Below, piece after piece: positions 33,409-41,973 of a stretch of DNA of 64,000 nucleotides. The DNA is from Nonomuraea wenchangensis (lineage in GTDB: Bacteria > Actinomycetota > Actinomycetes > Streptosporangiales > Streptosporangiaceae). Location: the NCBI RefSeq assembly GCF_900111685.1, contig NZ_FOHX01000002.1, positions 369,869-433,868 of the forward strand, read 5' to 3'. How positions within the stretch are numbered: the first letter of the stretch is position 1; each line of letters begins with the position of its first letter. The position numbers were made by a program, and so were the translations under genes. The notes under the pieces are model-generated. The model was not told the origin of the DNA. It ran no database searches and saw only the letters and a list, made by a program, of their open reading frames with translations.

Positions 33409-33642
33409 TCACATCACGCGGTTGAGGTTGAAGACCAGCCACACGATGACGGCCGCGACCACGGTGATCCCGATCATCGCCTTCGCGGCCTGGTGGGCGG
33501 AGACCTTTCGAGCGGTGACCTGTTTGGCGCTCTGCTTCCAGACCTGACGCATGGTGATCATGTTCTGGTAGCGGCGGCCCAGGGCGAAAAGGGCCACCCC
33601 GAGGAGGATGAACAGAATGACGCGGCCGTCCGGTGTTCCCAT
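33409..33642 (-). CDS. Small two-helix membrane protein
   Basis: The protein has 77 residues; the ATG is preceded by AGGGGATCTTC. Hydrophobic segments VILFILLGVALFALG and AMIGITVVAAVIVWLVFNL flank a basic loop (QVWKQSAKQVTARKVSAHQA). No family recognised. It lies downstream of xth on the same strand. Confidence 0.65.
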   Translation of the reverse strand: MGTPDGRVILFILLGVALFALGRRYQNMITMRQVWKQSAKQVTARKVSAHQAAKAMIGITVVAAVIVWLVFNLNRVM

Positions 33643-33725
33643 GAAGATCCCCCTGTGACCTCGGTGAACGTGCTGCCCCCGAACCAGGTGAGAACACAGA
33701 ATACTCGGGCAATAGCGATTTGTAA

Positions 33726-34529
33726 TCAAGATATCGGGTCGAGATCCACGACGATCGGCGCGTGATCGGAAGGACCTTTCCCCTTGCGCGCCTCGCGGTC
33801 CACGTAGGCCGATCTGACCCGGCCGCTCACGTCCCCGCTCGCGTACACGAGATCGATCCGCATCCCTTTGTTCTGGTGGAACATCCCCGCCCGATAGTCC
33901 CAGTACGTGAACGGATGCGGCCCCTTCATCGGAGTCGGCACCACGTCGTGCAGCCCGAGTGCGCGCAGGGCGGCGAGCGCGTCGCGTTCGGCGGGGGTGA
34001 CGTGCGTGGCGCCCACGAACAGGGCCGGGTCCCACACGTCGGCGTCGGTCGGGGCCACGTTGTAGTCGCCGCAGGCCACCAGCGGCCCGGACGGCAGCTC
34101 GGCGGCGAGGGCGTCACGCAGGGCGGCGAACCACTCCAGCTTGTACGCGAAGTGGGGCGAGTCGAGGGTGCGGCCGTTGGGCGCGTACAGGGACCAGACG
34201 CGCAGGCCGCCACAGGTCGCGCCGATCGCGCGGGCCTCGGGGCGGGCGGCGCCGACGCCGGCGAGCTCGCCGAAGCCGGGCTCGCCGGGGAAGCTCAGCG
34301 TGACCTCCTCCAGGCCGACCCTGGACAGGATCGCGACGCCGTTCCACCGGCCGTCGCCGTGCGCCGCGGCGGCGTAGCCCAGCTCGCCCACCTCGGCTGC
34401 CGGGAACGCCTCGGCGGGACATTTGATCTCCTGCAGGCAGAGGACGTCCGGCTCGGTGGCGGCCAGCCAGTCGAGGAGGCGGGGCAGCCGGGCCTTGACG
34501 GAGTTGACGTTCCAGGTGGCGAGACGCAT
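33726..34529 (-). CDS. xth: Exodeoxyribonuclease III / AP endonuclease
   Basis: The protein has 267 residues from MRLATWNVNSVKARLPRLLD; a longer in-frame start adds 11 unconserved residues. Exonuclease-endonuclease-phosphatase motifs are complete: LCLQEIKCP (metal Glu), YAPNGR, CGDYNVAPTDADVW (Asp/Asn), MRIDLVYASG and GPSDHAPIVVDL (catalytic Asp-His). It removes 3' blocks and cuts at abasic sites during base-excision repair. Confidence 0.92.
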   Translation of the reverse strand: MRLATWNVNSVKARLPRLLDWLAATEPDVLCLQEIKCPAEAFPAAEVGELGYAAAAHGDGRWNGVAILSRVGLEEVTLSFPGEPGFGELAGVGAARPEARAIGATCGGLRVWSLYAPNGRTLDSPHFAYKLEWFAALRDALAAELPSGPLVACGDYNVAPTDADVWDPALFVGATHVTPAERDALAALRALGLHDVVPTPMKGPHPFTYWDYRAGMFHQNKGMRIDLVYASGDVSGRVRSAYVDREARKGKGPSDHAPIVVDLDPIS

Positions 34530-34574
34530 CCTCCTAGCCTGCCACCGGACCGAGCCTGCCACCGGAACGCGCGC

Positions 34575-35561
34575 TCACACGGCTTTCATCAACGCGGCGG
34601 ACGGCTCGCCGAGCAGCCCGCCGACGCCCTGGTCGAGCGCGGCCTTGGCGTGCCGTACGGCGTCGAGCGCGTTGCCGGCCGCGCTCGGCGAGTCCTCGAC
34701 GACCATGCGCAGCTCCACCTCCACCGGCGAGCCGCCGAAGCCCTCGCCGTCGAGCCGGATGTAGGCGACCTTGCGGTCCTCGAGGAACGGCACGTACGAG
34801 GCTCCGACGTGCAGTGACCCCGCTCCCGCGCCGGCGGACTTGGTGGCCCGCTTGCTCGCCAGGCGGTCGCCGTCGGTGAGGTTGACGAAGTCCATGTTGC
34901 CGCCGCCGAGGAGCTGGTGCCCGCCGGACAGGCGTACGCCGTTGCTGGTGAGCGCGTCCACCAGGGCCCGGTGCAGGAGCGTCGCGCCGAACGAGCTCTT
35001 CAGGTCGTCGCCGATGAGCGGCAGCCCGGCCGCGGCGAAGCGGGAGCGCCACTCGGGCGAGCGGGCGAGCACGGCGGGCATGCAGTTGACGAACGCGCAC
35101 CCGGCCTCGATCGCGGCCTGCGCGTAGATCTCGGTGGCGCGCTGCGCGCCCGTGGGCAGGAAGTTGAGCACGACGTGGCTGCCGGTCGCGGCGAGGTGGG
35201 CGGCGACCTGCCCGGCGGTGGCGGCGCCGCGCGGCTCGACGAGCCCGGCCGAGCCGGGGCCGACGCCGTCGGCGAGTACGCCGTCCACGACCGGCACCCC
35301 GAGGTGCGGCACGTCGGCGAACCTGCGGGCGTTGTTGGGCGGCGCGAAGACGGCCTCGGACAGGTCGCGGCCGATCTTGGCGGGGTTGACGTCGAAGGCG
35401 GCGGTGAAGCGCACCTGGGAGACGGCGTAGCCGGCGCACACGGGGTTGGGCAGGCCGGGGGCGTCGCCGTCGCGGTAGTGCTCGACGCCCTGCACCAGTG
35501 AGGACGCGCAGTTGCCCACGCCGACGAGGGCGACATTGACGGTTGGCACGTTGGGGCTCAC
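34575..35561 (-). CDS. Myo-inositol-1-phosphate synthase family protein
   Basis: The protein has 328 residues from a GTG overlapping the upstream stop (GTGA). NVALVGVGNCASSLVQGVEH is the NAD-binding loop, and FNFLPTGAQR-like and PLIGDDLKSSFGATLLHRAL are the Ino1 signature (KSSFGAT). HQLLGGGNMDFVNLTDGDRL also fits. It converts glucose-6-phosphate to inositol-1-phosphate, precursor of phosphatidylinositol lipids and mycothiol. Actinobacterial Ino1 proteins are usually ~360 residues, so this is slightly short. It could be a paralogue rather than the housekeeping copy. Confidence 0.8.
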   Translation of the reverse strand: MSPNVPTVNVALVGVGNCASSLVQGVEHYRDGDAPGLPNPVCAGYAVSQVRFTAAFDVNPAKIGRDLSEAVFAPPNNARRFADVPHLGVPVVDGVLADGVGPGSAGLVEPRGAATAGQVAAHLAATGSHVVLNFLPTGAQRATEIYAQAAIEAGCAFVNCMPAVLARSPEWRSRFAAAGLPLIGDDLKSSFGATLLHRALVDALTSNGVRLSGGHQLLGGGNMDFVNLTDGDRLASKRATKSAGAGAGSLHVGASYVPFLEDRKVAYIRLDGEGFGGSPVEVELRMVVEDSPSAAGNALDAVRHAKAALDQGVGGLLGEPSAALMKAV

Positions 35562-36178
35562 GTCCGCTCGACGCCGATGGTGATCTCGTTGCCGAGGCGG
35601 CGGCCGGTCAGCAGCTCCAGGTCGTCGCCGCTCCAGAAACGGCCCGGATCGTACCAGTTGGGGCGGCGGCCGGCGGGCAGCAGGCCCATCTCCTCGTACG
35701 TGACCGCCACGACCTCCGCGCAGTAGGCGCTCTCCAGCGCCATCCCCTGGCGTGCCCGCCACGGGACGCGGCCACGGAACCAGCGGCCGGCCAGCCGGGC
35801 CGTGGAGGGGAAGGGCGTGCCGTCCAGCCGGGCGACCGTGCGCAGGGCGGCGTCCTCCATCTCCGGCGTGACCTCGGGTTCGAGCTGGCGCAGCCAGGGG
35901 CGCTGGCCGTATCTGCCGACCCATGTGGTGACCGCCGCGCGCAGGTCGTGCAGCTGCACGCCGCGGTGGTGCTCACCGGCCCACAGGTCGGGCAGGGACC
36001 GGCCGAGCTCGGCGTGCCACATCATGGGCGGGAGGTCCTCGATCACGATGGCCATGCCCACGTGGTTGACCGGGCTGTTGGTCACCGTCTGGATGGCGCG
36101 GTCGGGCACCGAACGCCCGCGGAAGATCCACAGGTCGCCGGTGCGCGTCACCTTGACGGCCTCGTCGAGTGTCAGCAC
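35558..36178 (-). CDS. Permuted papain-like (NlpC/P60-superfamily) hydrolase
   Basis: The protein has 206 residues. GDLWIFRGRSVPDRAIQTVT and SPVNHVGMAIVI resemble the N-terminal His motif, and ESAYCAEVVAVTYEEMGLLP supplies the Cys helix. This order (His before Cys) is that of circularly permuted NlpC/P60 enzymes such as YiiX-type lipid hydrolases. WHAELG follows the His strand. No signal peptide is seen. Translational coupling to the Ino1-like gene suggests a role in inositol-lipid or membrane-lipid metabolism; that is inference. Confidence 0.6.
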   Translation of the reverse strand: MLTLDEAVKVTRTGDLWIFRGRSVPDRAIQTVTNSPVNHVGMAIVIEDLPPMMWHAELGRSLPDLWAGEHHRGVQLHDLRAAVTTWVGRYGQRPWLRQLEPEVTPEMEDAALRTVARLDGTPFPSTARLAGRWFRGRVPWRARQGMALESAYCAEVVAVTYEEMGLLPAGRRPNWYDPGRFWSGDDLELLTGRRLGNEITIGVERT

Positions 36179-36196
36179 ATGGCTAGCCTAGGCACT

Positions 36197-36376
36197 ATGC
36201 GCAAGCGGCGGTGGTGGAAGGTGCTCGGGTTGGCCGGGGTCATGGGCGTGGCGGCGACCGGGGTGGTGGTCGCCCGCGCCGAGCGGCGGCGGCGCGCGTA
36301 CACACCCGAGGAGATCAGGGCCCGGCTCAAGGAGCGGGTCGAGGGCCAGGATCAGGCCGAGGGCCTCAGGTCGTAG
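36197..36376 (+). CDS. Small single-helix membrane protein
   Basis: The protein has 59 residues: MRKRRWWKVLGLAGVMGVAA, TGVVVARAERRRRAYTPEEI and a charged tail. One transmembrane helix with inside-positive ends. The 3' end overlaps the convergent solute-binding protein gene by 25 bases. It looks like the common actinobacterial short DLW-39-like membrane peptide class, but I cannot assign it. Confidence 0.5.
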   Translation: MRKRRWWKVLGLAGVMGVAATGVVVARAERRRRAYTPEEIRARLKERVEGQDQAEGLRS

Positions 36377-37911
36377 ACGAAGACGACGTCGGAGTACGCC
36401 GGGTTGTCCACATATCCCTGGATGCTGCCGAGGTAGGCGCGCTGATAGTTGGTGACCCAGGGCAGCGCCACGGCCGCCCGCTGGTCCAGCACGCGGCGGG
36501 TGGCCTGCTCGTACGCCCGCTGCGCCGCGGGCCGGTCGGTCACGGTCAGCTCGGCCACGGTGTCGAGCAGCGCGTCCAGCTCGTCGTCCTTGAGATAGGT
36601 CAGGTTGAACACCGGCGGCTCGCCGCTGTGGAAGACGTTGCCGAAGTAGGAGTAGCCGTCGGCGTAGTCGGGCCACCAGTACATGACGAAGATGTCCTGG
36701 CCGCGCCGCTTGCCCAGCTCCCACTGGTCGTTCCACGGCATGGACCGGGCCTGGACGGTGACGTTGAGCGGCTTCAGCGTGGCCTCCAGCTGGGCGGCGA
36801 GCAGCCCCCAGTCGGTGTCGCCCTCCCCGTACGTCAGCCGCAGCCGCAGCGGCCGCCCGCCGGGCCCGTAGCCGGCCAGGCGCAGCAGCCGTTCGGCGGC
36901 GGCGAGGTCCTGGGTGGGCTCCCGGTCGGGGACGTGGCCCATCAGCCCTTCGGGGATGACCCCGCTGGTGGGCGAGCCGGCGCCCTTGAGGTCCTTGATC
37001 AGGCCGCGGTAGTCGATGGCCTTCTGTACGGCGCGGCGCACCCGTACGTCCTTCATCGGCCCTTCCGCGGTGTTGAACAGCAGCATCGCGGTCTGGAACG
37101 ACGGCCGCTCGGAGGTGCGCACGCCTGGTGTGGCCGACGCCCTGGAGAACAGGCGGGGGTTGAGCCGCTCGACGAAGTCGACCTCGCCGCGCAGCAGGAG
37201 CTGCCAGGCGCGGTCGGCGTCGGGCACGACCCGGTACTTGACGAGGTTGTAGTGGGGTTTGTCCCACCCGCCCCAATACTTGTCGTACGCCTTGAGCGTG
37301 AGCTCCTCCTCCTTGTCCTTCTGCCACTGCGCCACCGTGTACGGCCCGGTGCCGGCGTCCCTGCCCTGCCGGAACCAGGCGGTGAGGTCGGTGGCGGCCT
37401 TGGTGTCGTAGATGTAGGCGGCGTACCCGGCGGAGGCGACCAGGTCCAGCGGCACCGGGTACTTGAGCGTGAACGTCACCGTGGACGGCCCCTCGGCCCG
37501 GATCGAGGAGACGGCGTCCCAGATGTAGGAGGCGCCGGTCTTGGTGGCCATCGTGCGCTCGATGGACTCCTTGACCGCGTCGGCGTCGAGCGGGCGGCCG
37601 GTGTGGAAGGTCACGCCGGTGCGGAGGTTGAACGTCCAGGTGCGGCCGTCGGCCGAGGCGCGCCAGGAGGTGGCGAGGCGCGGGGTGGACTTCTTCGTCA
37701 CGGGATTCCAGAACGTGAGCGTCTCGTAGATGTTCTGGAAGGCGACGAGTTCGTTGGAGTAGGACTTTCCCGGGTCCCATTCGGTGATGACGTCCAGATT
37801 CTTCACATGGACGAACGTCGACTCGCCCGCGGGGGCGCGGGCCGGCTCAGGAGGTGAGGAGCAGGCCGCGAGGAGCGCCAGCGCGGCGGCCGCGGCGAGA
37901 CGACGGCGCAA
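36352..37911 (-). CDS. ABC transporter solute-binding lipoprotein, family 5 (orphan)
   Basis: The protein has 519 residues with a lipobox (LALLAACSS). SBP_bac_5 motifs: RLATSWRASADGRTWTFNLR, GVTFHTGRPLDADAVKESIE, VRRAVQKAIDYRGLI. It is closely related to the transporter-linked lipoprotein at 44563-46185; the two share NLDV(I/V)T(E/D)WDP, SYSNE and SYIWDAV/AYIWDAV blocks along their whole length. No permease or ATPase gene adjoins it, so it may feed the Opp-type transporter 4 kb away. Oligopeptides or similar nitrogen compounds are the usual ligands. Confidence 0.85.
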   Translation of the reverse strand: MRRRLAAAAALALLAACSSPPEPARAPAGESTFVHVKNLDVITEWDPGKSYSNELVAFQNIYETLTFWNPVTKKSTPRLATSWRASADGRTWTFNLRTGVTFHTGRPLDADAVKESIERTMATKTGASYIWDAVSSIRAEGPSTVTFTLKYPVPLDLVASAGYAAYIYDTKAATDLTAWFRQGRDAGTGPYTVAQWQKDKEEELTLKAYDKYWGGWDKPHYNLVKYRVVPDADRAWQLLLRGEVDFVERLNPRLFSRASATPGVRTSERPSFQTAMLLFNTAEGPMKDVRVRRAVQKAIDYRGLIKDLKGAGSPTSGVIPEGLMGHVPDREPTQDLAAAERLLRLAGYGPGGRPLRLRLTYGEGDTDWGLLAAQLEATLKPLNVTVQARSMPWNDQWELGKRRGQDIFVMYWWPDYADGYSYFGNVFHSGEPPVFNLTYLKDDELDALLDTVAELTVTDRPAAQRAYEQATRRVLDQRAAVALPWVTNYQRAYLGSIQGYVDNPAYSDVVFVYDLRPSA

Positions 37912-38095
37912 CGCATCTCCCTCTGTCAGCGACCTCTCAGCGACGTACTCGGGAAACCTACTCCAAGATCATGATGACCGGCGACACGTGTCCAAAAGTC
38001 CCGAAAAATTGGGCAATTGAGTGATCGCGTTGCTATTCTCAGGGCCTGTCCCGTCCAGGGTTGCCACCAGGGGACCAGGACCGGAGTGAGGTGCC

Positions 38096-39976
38096 ATGGG
38101 TCGTAGCCGGACGATCCGCATGAAGATCATCGGACTGCTGCTGGTGCCACTGGCCTCCATGGTGGTGTTGTGGGGAGTCATCACCGCCGTCACGGCGACC
38201 GAGAGTTTGGAGCTGCGCGAATACAAAACGGTCTGGACGAACCTGCGCCATCCCGCGTACAAACTGATCAGCGAGATTCAGCGTGAGCGTCTGGTCTCGG
38301 CCAAGCTCCTGCGCGACACGGCCGGCCCCGCCGCCGTGGCCGCGCAACGCAACCGCACCGACGCGGCGAAGGACACGTTCCGGCAGCTCTCCAGCACATC
38401 CAAGAACCGATCGGAAGAGATCCGCACACAGGTGGACGCGGTGGACACGCAGCTCGACAGGCTCGACGCGATCCGAGGAGAGATCGACGCGGGCCTGTCC
38501 GACCGTCTGCACACCGTGGAGTCGTACAGCGCGATCATCGAAACGATCTTCAGCCTGCACCGGCACGTCGCCCTCATCGACGACATCCCCATCTACGAGC
38601 AGTCGCGCGTGATCATCGACCTCGGCTTCGCCAAGGAGCTGCTGACCAGGGAGCAGGCCATCGCGCTCGGGCCGGTCACCGAGACCGAGCGGAGGCTGTT
38701 CACCCAGATCGTCGGCAACCGGCGCTTCCTCGTCGACCAGTCGCTGAGCGAGCTCGACCGGCCGCTGCGCGACGCCGACGTCTCCCTCATCTCCTCCCCC
38801 GCCTACCAGCGGATGCGGATGATGGAGGACCAGATCATCGCGGGCCGTACGCCCAAGAGCTGGCTCGCCACGACCGAGGCGCTGGCGAAGTCGTTCCAGG
38901 AGTCGCTCATGCGGGCCAGCGCGACGCTGAACGCCCGCGCCGAGCCGATCGCCGACGAGGTGCTGCGGCGGGCGTTCATGCTGGCCGGGCTCTGCCTGGC
39001 GCTGGTGGTCGTGTCGATCGTGTTCTCGGTACGGATGGGCAACCGGCTGTCGAAGGAGCTGGGCGCGCTCCGGCTGGCCGCGCTGGAGGTGGCCCAGGAA
39101 CGGCTGCCCCAGGTGGTGGCCAAGCTGCGCAAGGGCGAGACGGTCGAGCTGCCTGAGCTGTCGGTGCCGAGCACCACCACCGAGATCGACGACGTCGGGC
39201 AGGCGTTCTCCATCGTCCAGCAGACCGCCGTCGAGGCCGCGGTCGGCCAGGCGCAGCTCAGGGAGGGCGTCCGGCACGTCTTCCGCAACCTGGCCAGGCG
39301 CAGCCAGGCCCTCCTGCACCGCCAGCGCATCCAGCTCCAGGACATGCAGCACCGGGCGACCGAGCCGGACGCGCTGGAGGACCTGTTCAAGCTCGACCAC
39401 CTCACCACCCGCATGCGCCGCCACGCGGAGGGCCTGATCATCCTGTCCGGCGCCACCCCGGGCCGCGGCTGGAGCAGGCCGGTGCCGCTGCTCGACGTGG
39501 CGCGCGGCGCGGCGGCCGAGGTGGAGGACTACCAGCGGGTCACCGTCGAGCCGATGCCGGCCGACCGGCTGGCCGGGCCGGTGGTCGGTGACATGATCCA
39601 CCTGGTCGCCGAGCTCATCGAGAACGCGACCGTCTACTCCCCCGACAAGACGCCGGTCATCGTGCGCGGGGAGAAGACCGCGCGCGGCTTCGCCTTCGAG
39701 GTCGAGGACCGCGGGTTCGGGATGAGCCCCGAGGAGCTGGCCGAGTACAACGAGCGGCTGGCCAGCCCGCCCGAGTTCGATCTGGCCGACAGCGACCGGC
39801 TCGGCCTGTTCGTCGTCTCCCGCCTGGCCGCCAGGCACGACATCCGCGTGACGTTGCGCGGTTCACCATATGGAGGGACCACCGCGATCGTGTTGATCCC
39901 GGAAGAGCACGTGGCAGAGCCCGAGGCTCCCGCCGAGGAGCCCAGACGCCCCATGCGGGTGGTGCGCAGTGAGTGA
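38096..39976 (+). CDS. Nitrate/nitrite-sensing-domain histidine kinase-like (CvnA type)
   Basis: The protein has 626 residues. A membrane segment near residues 10-32 and another near 297-316 bracket an extracytoplasmic helical NIT domain (ISEIQRERLVSAKLLRDTAG). A HAMP-like linker follows, then RRSQALLHRQRIQLQDMQHR in place of a DHp domain, and an HATPase with LVAELIENATVYSPD, EDRGFGMSP and LGLFVVSRLAARH. This is the conservon first gene. The phospho-acceptor His of classical kinases is not obvious. It is coupled to the DUF742 gene. Confidence 0.85.
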   Translation: MGRSRTIRMKIIGLLLVPLASMVVLWGVITAVTATESLELREYKTVWTNLRHPAYKLISEIQRERLVSAKLLRDTAGPAAVAAQRNRTDAAKDTFRQLSSTSKNRSEEIRTQVDAVDTQLDRLDAIRGEIDAGLSDRLHTVESYSAIIETIFSLHRHVALIDDIPIYEQSRVIIDLGFAKELLTREQAIALGPVTETERRLFTQIVGNRRFLVDQSLSELDRPLRDADVSLISSPAYQRMRMMEDQIIAGRTPKSWLATTEALAKSFQESLMRASATLNARAEPIADEVLRRAFMLAGLCLALVVVSIVFSVRMGNRLSKELGALRLAALEVAQERLPQVVAKLRKGETVELPELSVPSTTTEIDDVGQAFSIVQQTAVEAAVGQAQLREGVRHVFRNLARRSQALLHRQRIQLQDMQHRATEPDALEDLFKLDHLTTRMRRHAEGLIILSGATPGRGWSRPVPLLDVARGAAAEVEDYQRVTVEPMPADRLAGPVVGDMIHLVAELIENATVYSPDKTPVIVRGEKTARGFAFEVEDRGFGMSPEELAEYNERLASPPEFDLADSDRLGLFVVSRLAARHDIRVTLRGSPYGGTTAIVLIPEEHVAEPEAPAEEPRRPMRVVRSE

Positions 39977-40325
39977 CGAGCGCTGGCTGGACGAGGACGC
40001 CGGTCCGATCGTCCCCGCCTATCTGCTGACCCGGGGCCGTACGGTGCCCGCGAGCGAGGCCATCGACCTCATCGCGGTGATCATCACCGCCGGCGGCCTC
40101 GCCGCGCCCGTGGGCCTCGGCCCCGAGCACCTGATCATCCTGCAGAAGTGCACCAAACCAACGCGCCTCGTGGACGTGGCCGCCGAGCTCAACCTGCCCA
40201 TCGGCGTGGTCCGCGTGCTGGTGGGCGACCTGTACGCGCAGGAGCTCGTCCAGGTCGAGCACCCGCCTCCCGCGCCGGACGCGACGGTCCTGCTGGAGGT
40301 CATCAGCGGTCTGAAGGCTCTCTGA
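39969..40325 (+). CDS. DUF742 protein (CvnC-like)
   Basis: The protein has 118 residues; its GTG start lies within the end of the kinase gene. IVPAYLLTRGRTVPASEAID and GLGPEHLIILQKCTKPTRLV, then NLPIGVVRVLVGDLYAQELV (winged-helix-like), define DUF742. In conservons it normally stands between a Roadblock protein and a small GTPase. Both of these are absent here. A transcriptional or signalling adaptor role is likely. Confidence 0.85.
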   Translation: MSDERWLDEDAGPIVPAYLLTRGRTVPASEAIDLIAVIITAGGLAAPVGLGPEHLIILQKCTKPTRLVDVAAELNLPIGVVRVLVGDLYAQELVQVEHPPPAPDATVLLEVISGLKAL

Positions 40326-40385
40326 GAGCACCCGACAGGACGGCCCCGCCTCCCGCCGAGGGGGCCGGGGCCGCGGATGTCACGC

Positions 40386-40733
40386 TCAGGCGTCAGCGGC
40401 CTCGATCCGCCGGAGTGAGGGCTTCGCGTCCAGCGTCGGCTCGTAGCGAGGGAACCCTTCCGTGTTGCATTCGGCCGCGTGCAGTGCGCACTGCACGTTG
40501 GCCAGGAACAGCTTGATCGCGTCATCTTGCGTGGACGCTTCTATCCCCATCAGGAAGCTGATCCGCCGCGCCACGAGGCCGGCCGTGAGGTCGGGTTCCA
40601 CGATGCCCACGTCCAGAGCCTGAAGGTTGAGCAGCTCATCGAAGACCCGGTCAGTGAACGCGTCGAAGGCGTCCTCGCTGTCGTTGGGATCGTCGCTGGA
40701 GAATCCCGCATCCATCCGCAGGTAATGGATCAT
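40386..40733 (-). CDS. Small acidic protein, possible antitoxin
   Basis: The protein has 115 residues; the ATG at 40733 is preceded by GAAGGAG. The acidic N-terminus (DAGFSSDDPNDSEDAFDAFT) precedes a beta/alpha region (LDVGIVEPDLTAGLVARRIS, ASTQDDAIKLFLANVQCALH). It begins 11 bases after the stop of a HicA-like frame, the arrangement of a toxin-antitoxin pair. I do not recognise the family. Its longer in-frame extension to 41147 is not protein-like. Confidence 0.6.
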   Translation of the reverse strand: MIHYLRMDAGFSSDDPNDSEDAFDAFTDRVFDELLNLQALDVGIVEPDLTAGLVARRISFLMGIEASTQDDAIKLFLANVQCALHAAECNTEGFPRYEPTLDAKPSLRRIEAADA

Positions 40734-40744
40734 CAACCGCTCCT

Positions 40745-40930
40745 TCACCAGCAAGTCACCCGGGTCAACTGACCTAGTAGGTTCTTCAGGCAGTTCGGGT
40801 CGGACGGTGTGCTCGGCATCGTCTTCTTGCACTTCAGCGGACACGGGCAGTACATCTTGTAATGCCCATTCCCTCCCAGGGTGACTCTCCACCCCTTCCG
40901 TTCGGCCTCTTTGAGGATCGCCCCCGTGAA
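40745..40930 (-). pseudogene. HicA-like fragment without a start codon
   Basis: On the minus strand the frame reads GAILKEAERKGWRVTLGGNG then HYKMYCPCPLKCKKTM. The 'helix, GW, strand, G-x-GHYK' order is that of HicA mRNA interferases; the His is present. No ATG, GTG or TTG precedes it in frame before a TAG about 120 bases upstream, so it is either broken or starts at a CTG. Its stop (TGA at 40745-40747) lies just before the acidic protein's start. Confidence 0.45.
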
Positions 40931-41100
40931 CAGACCGACACGGAGAGTAGCGAATACGGCCGACAGAACGACGAAGGTGCCGACAGCGGGTGCAAGTCCC
41001 TTGCTCGCAGAGTGGACGACATCCTCCAGAGAGTGAGGATCGTTCTACGAGAGCTTGACCTGGCCTCGTCCAGCTCAGTGTCAGCCCATGCCTCCCGGGA

Positions 41101-41973
41101 TCACCCGAGGACGTCCGCGGCGCGGTGGCAGGCGGCTCGGCGGCCATCAGCGACCTCGCGGAGCTCCGGGGCGCGCTCGCACTCCGCCACGGCGAGCGGG
41201 CAGCGCAGCCGGTACGGGCAGCCGGTGGCCGCCGGAACGGCCTCCGTCCGGCCGCTCGCCTCCGGTGGCGGCCCGCCGAGGCGGGGCACCGCGTCGCGCA
41301 GGGCCCGCGTGTACGGGTGCGCGGGCCGGGCCAGCAGCTCCGCCGTCGGCCCCGACTCCACCACCCGGCCGGCGAACAGCACGTACGAGGTCCGGCAGAG
41401 CCGCCGCACGACCGCGAGGTTGTGGGTGATGAGCAGCCGTTCGGCGTCCAGCCCGGCGAGCAGGTCGAGGATGCGCGCCTGGACCGTGACGTCGAGCGCG
41501 CTGGTGGGCTCGTCGAGGATGAGCAGGCGGGGGCCGACCGCCAGGGCGCGGGCGATCACCACCCGCTGCCGCTGTCCGCCGGAGAGCTGGTGGGGCCGGC
41601 GGCCGGCGAGCGCCGGGTCGAGGCCGACCTGTTCCAGCAGCTCCGCCACGCGGCCCCGCTCGTGACGCGGCAGCCCCTCGGCCACTGACGCGCCGATCCG
41701 CATGCGGGGGTCGAGCGCCTCGGCCTGGAAGACGGGCTGGACGTCCTTCCTGAACCTGCGCCGGTCGGCCTCGCGCAGGGGCCGCTCGCCGTACCAGATG
41801 TCGCCGGACATGGGCTTCAGCAGGCCGAGGAAGGCCCGCGCCAGCGTCGTCTTGCCGGACCCGCTCTCCCCGATCAGGCCGACGCCGCCTTCGGTGAGGT
41901 CGAGGCTGACGTCGTGCACCACGGGGCGCCCGCCGTACCCGAGGGTGACGCGTTCGGCCCTCAGCATGGTCAT
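41101..41973 (-). CDS. Oligopeptide-type ABC transporter ATPase (DppF/OppF-like)
   Basis: The protein has 290 residues. Walker A GESGSGKTT, Q-loop in QPVFQAEALDP, signature LSGGQRQRVVIARAL, Walker B LLILDEPTSALD, H-loop LLITHNLAVV. The C-terminal Opp/Dpp extension has TGCPYRLRCPLAVAEC (the iron-sulfur-type Cys cluster of this group). It is the last gene of a seven-gene minus-strand operon (DUF917 - HyuA-like - SBP - two permeases - two ATPases), with ATGA/GTGA overlaps in its transporter half. Confidence 0.88.
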   Translation of the reverse strand: MTMLRAERVTLGYGGRPVVHDVSLDLTEGGVGLIGESGSGKTTLARAFLGLLKPMSGDIWYGERPLREADRRRFRKDVQPVFQAEALDPRMRIGASVAEGLPRHERGRVAELLEQVGLDPALAGRRPHQLSGGQRQRVVIARALAVGPRLLILDEPTSALDVTVQARILDLLAGLDAERLLITHNLAVVRRLCRTSYVLFAGRVVESGPTAELLARPAHPYTRALRDAVPRLGGPPPEASGRTEAVPAATGCPYRLRCPLAVAECERAPELREVADGRRAACHRAADVLG

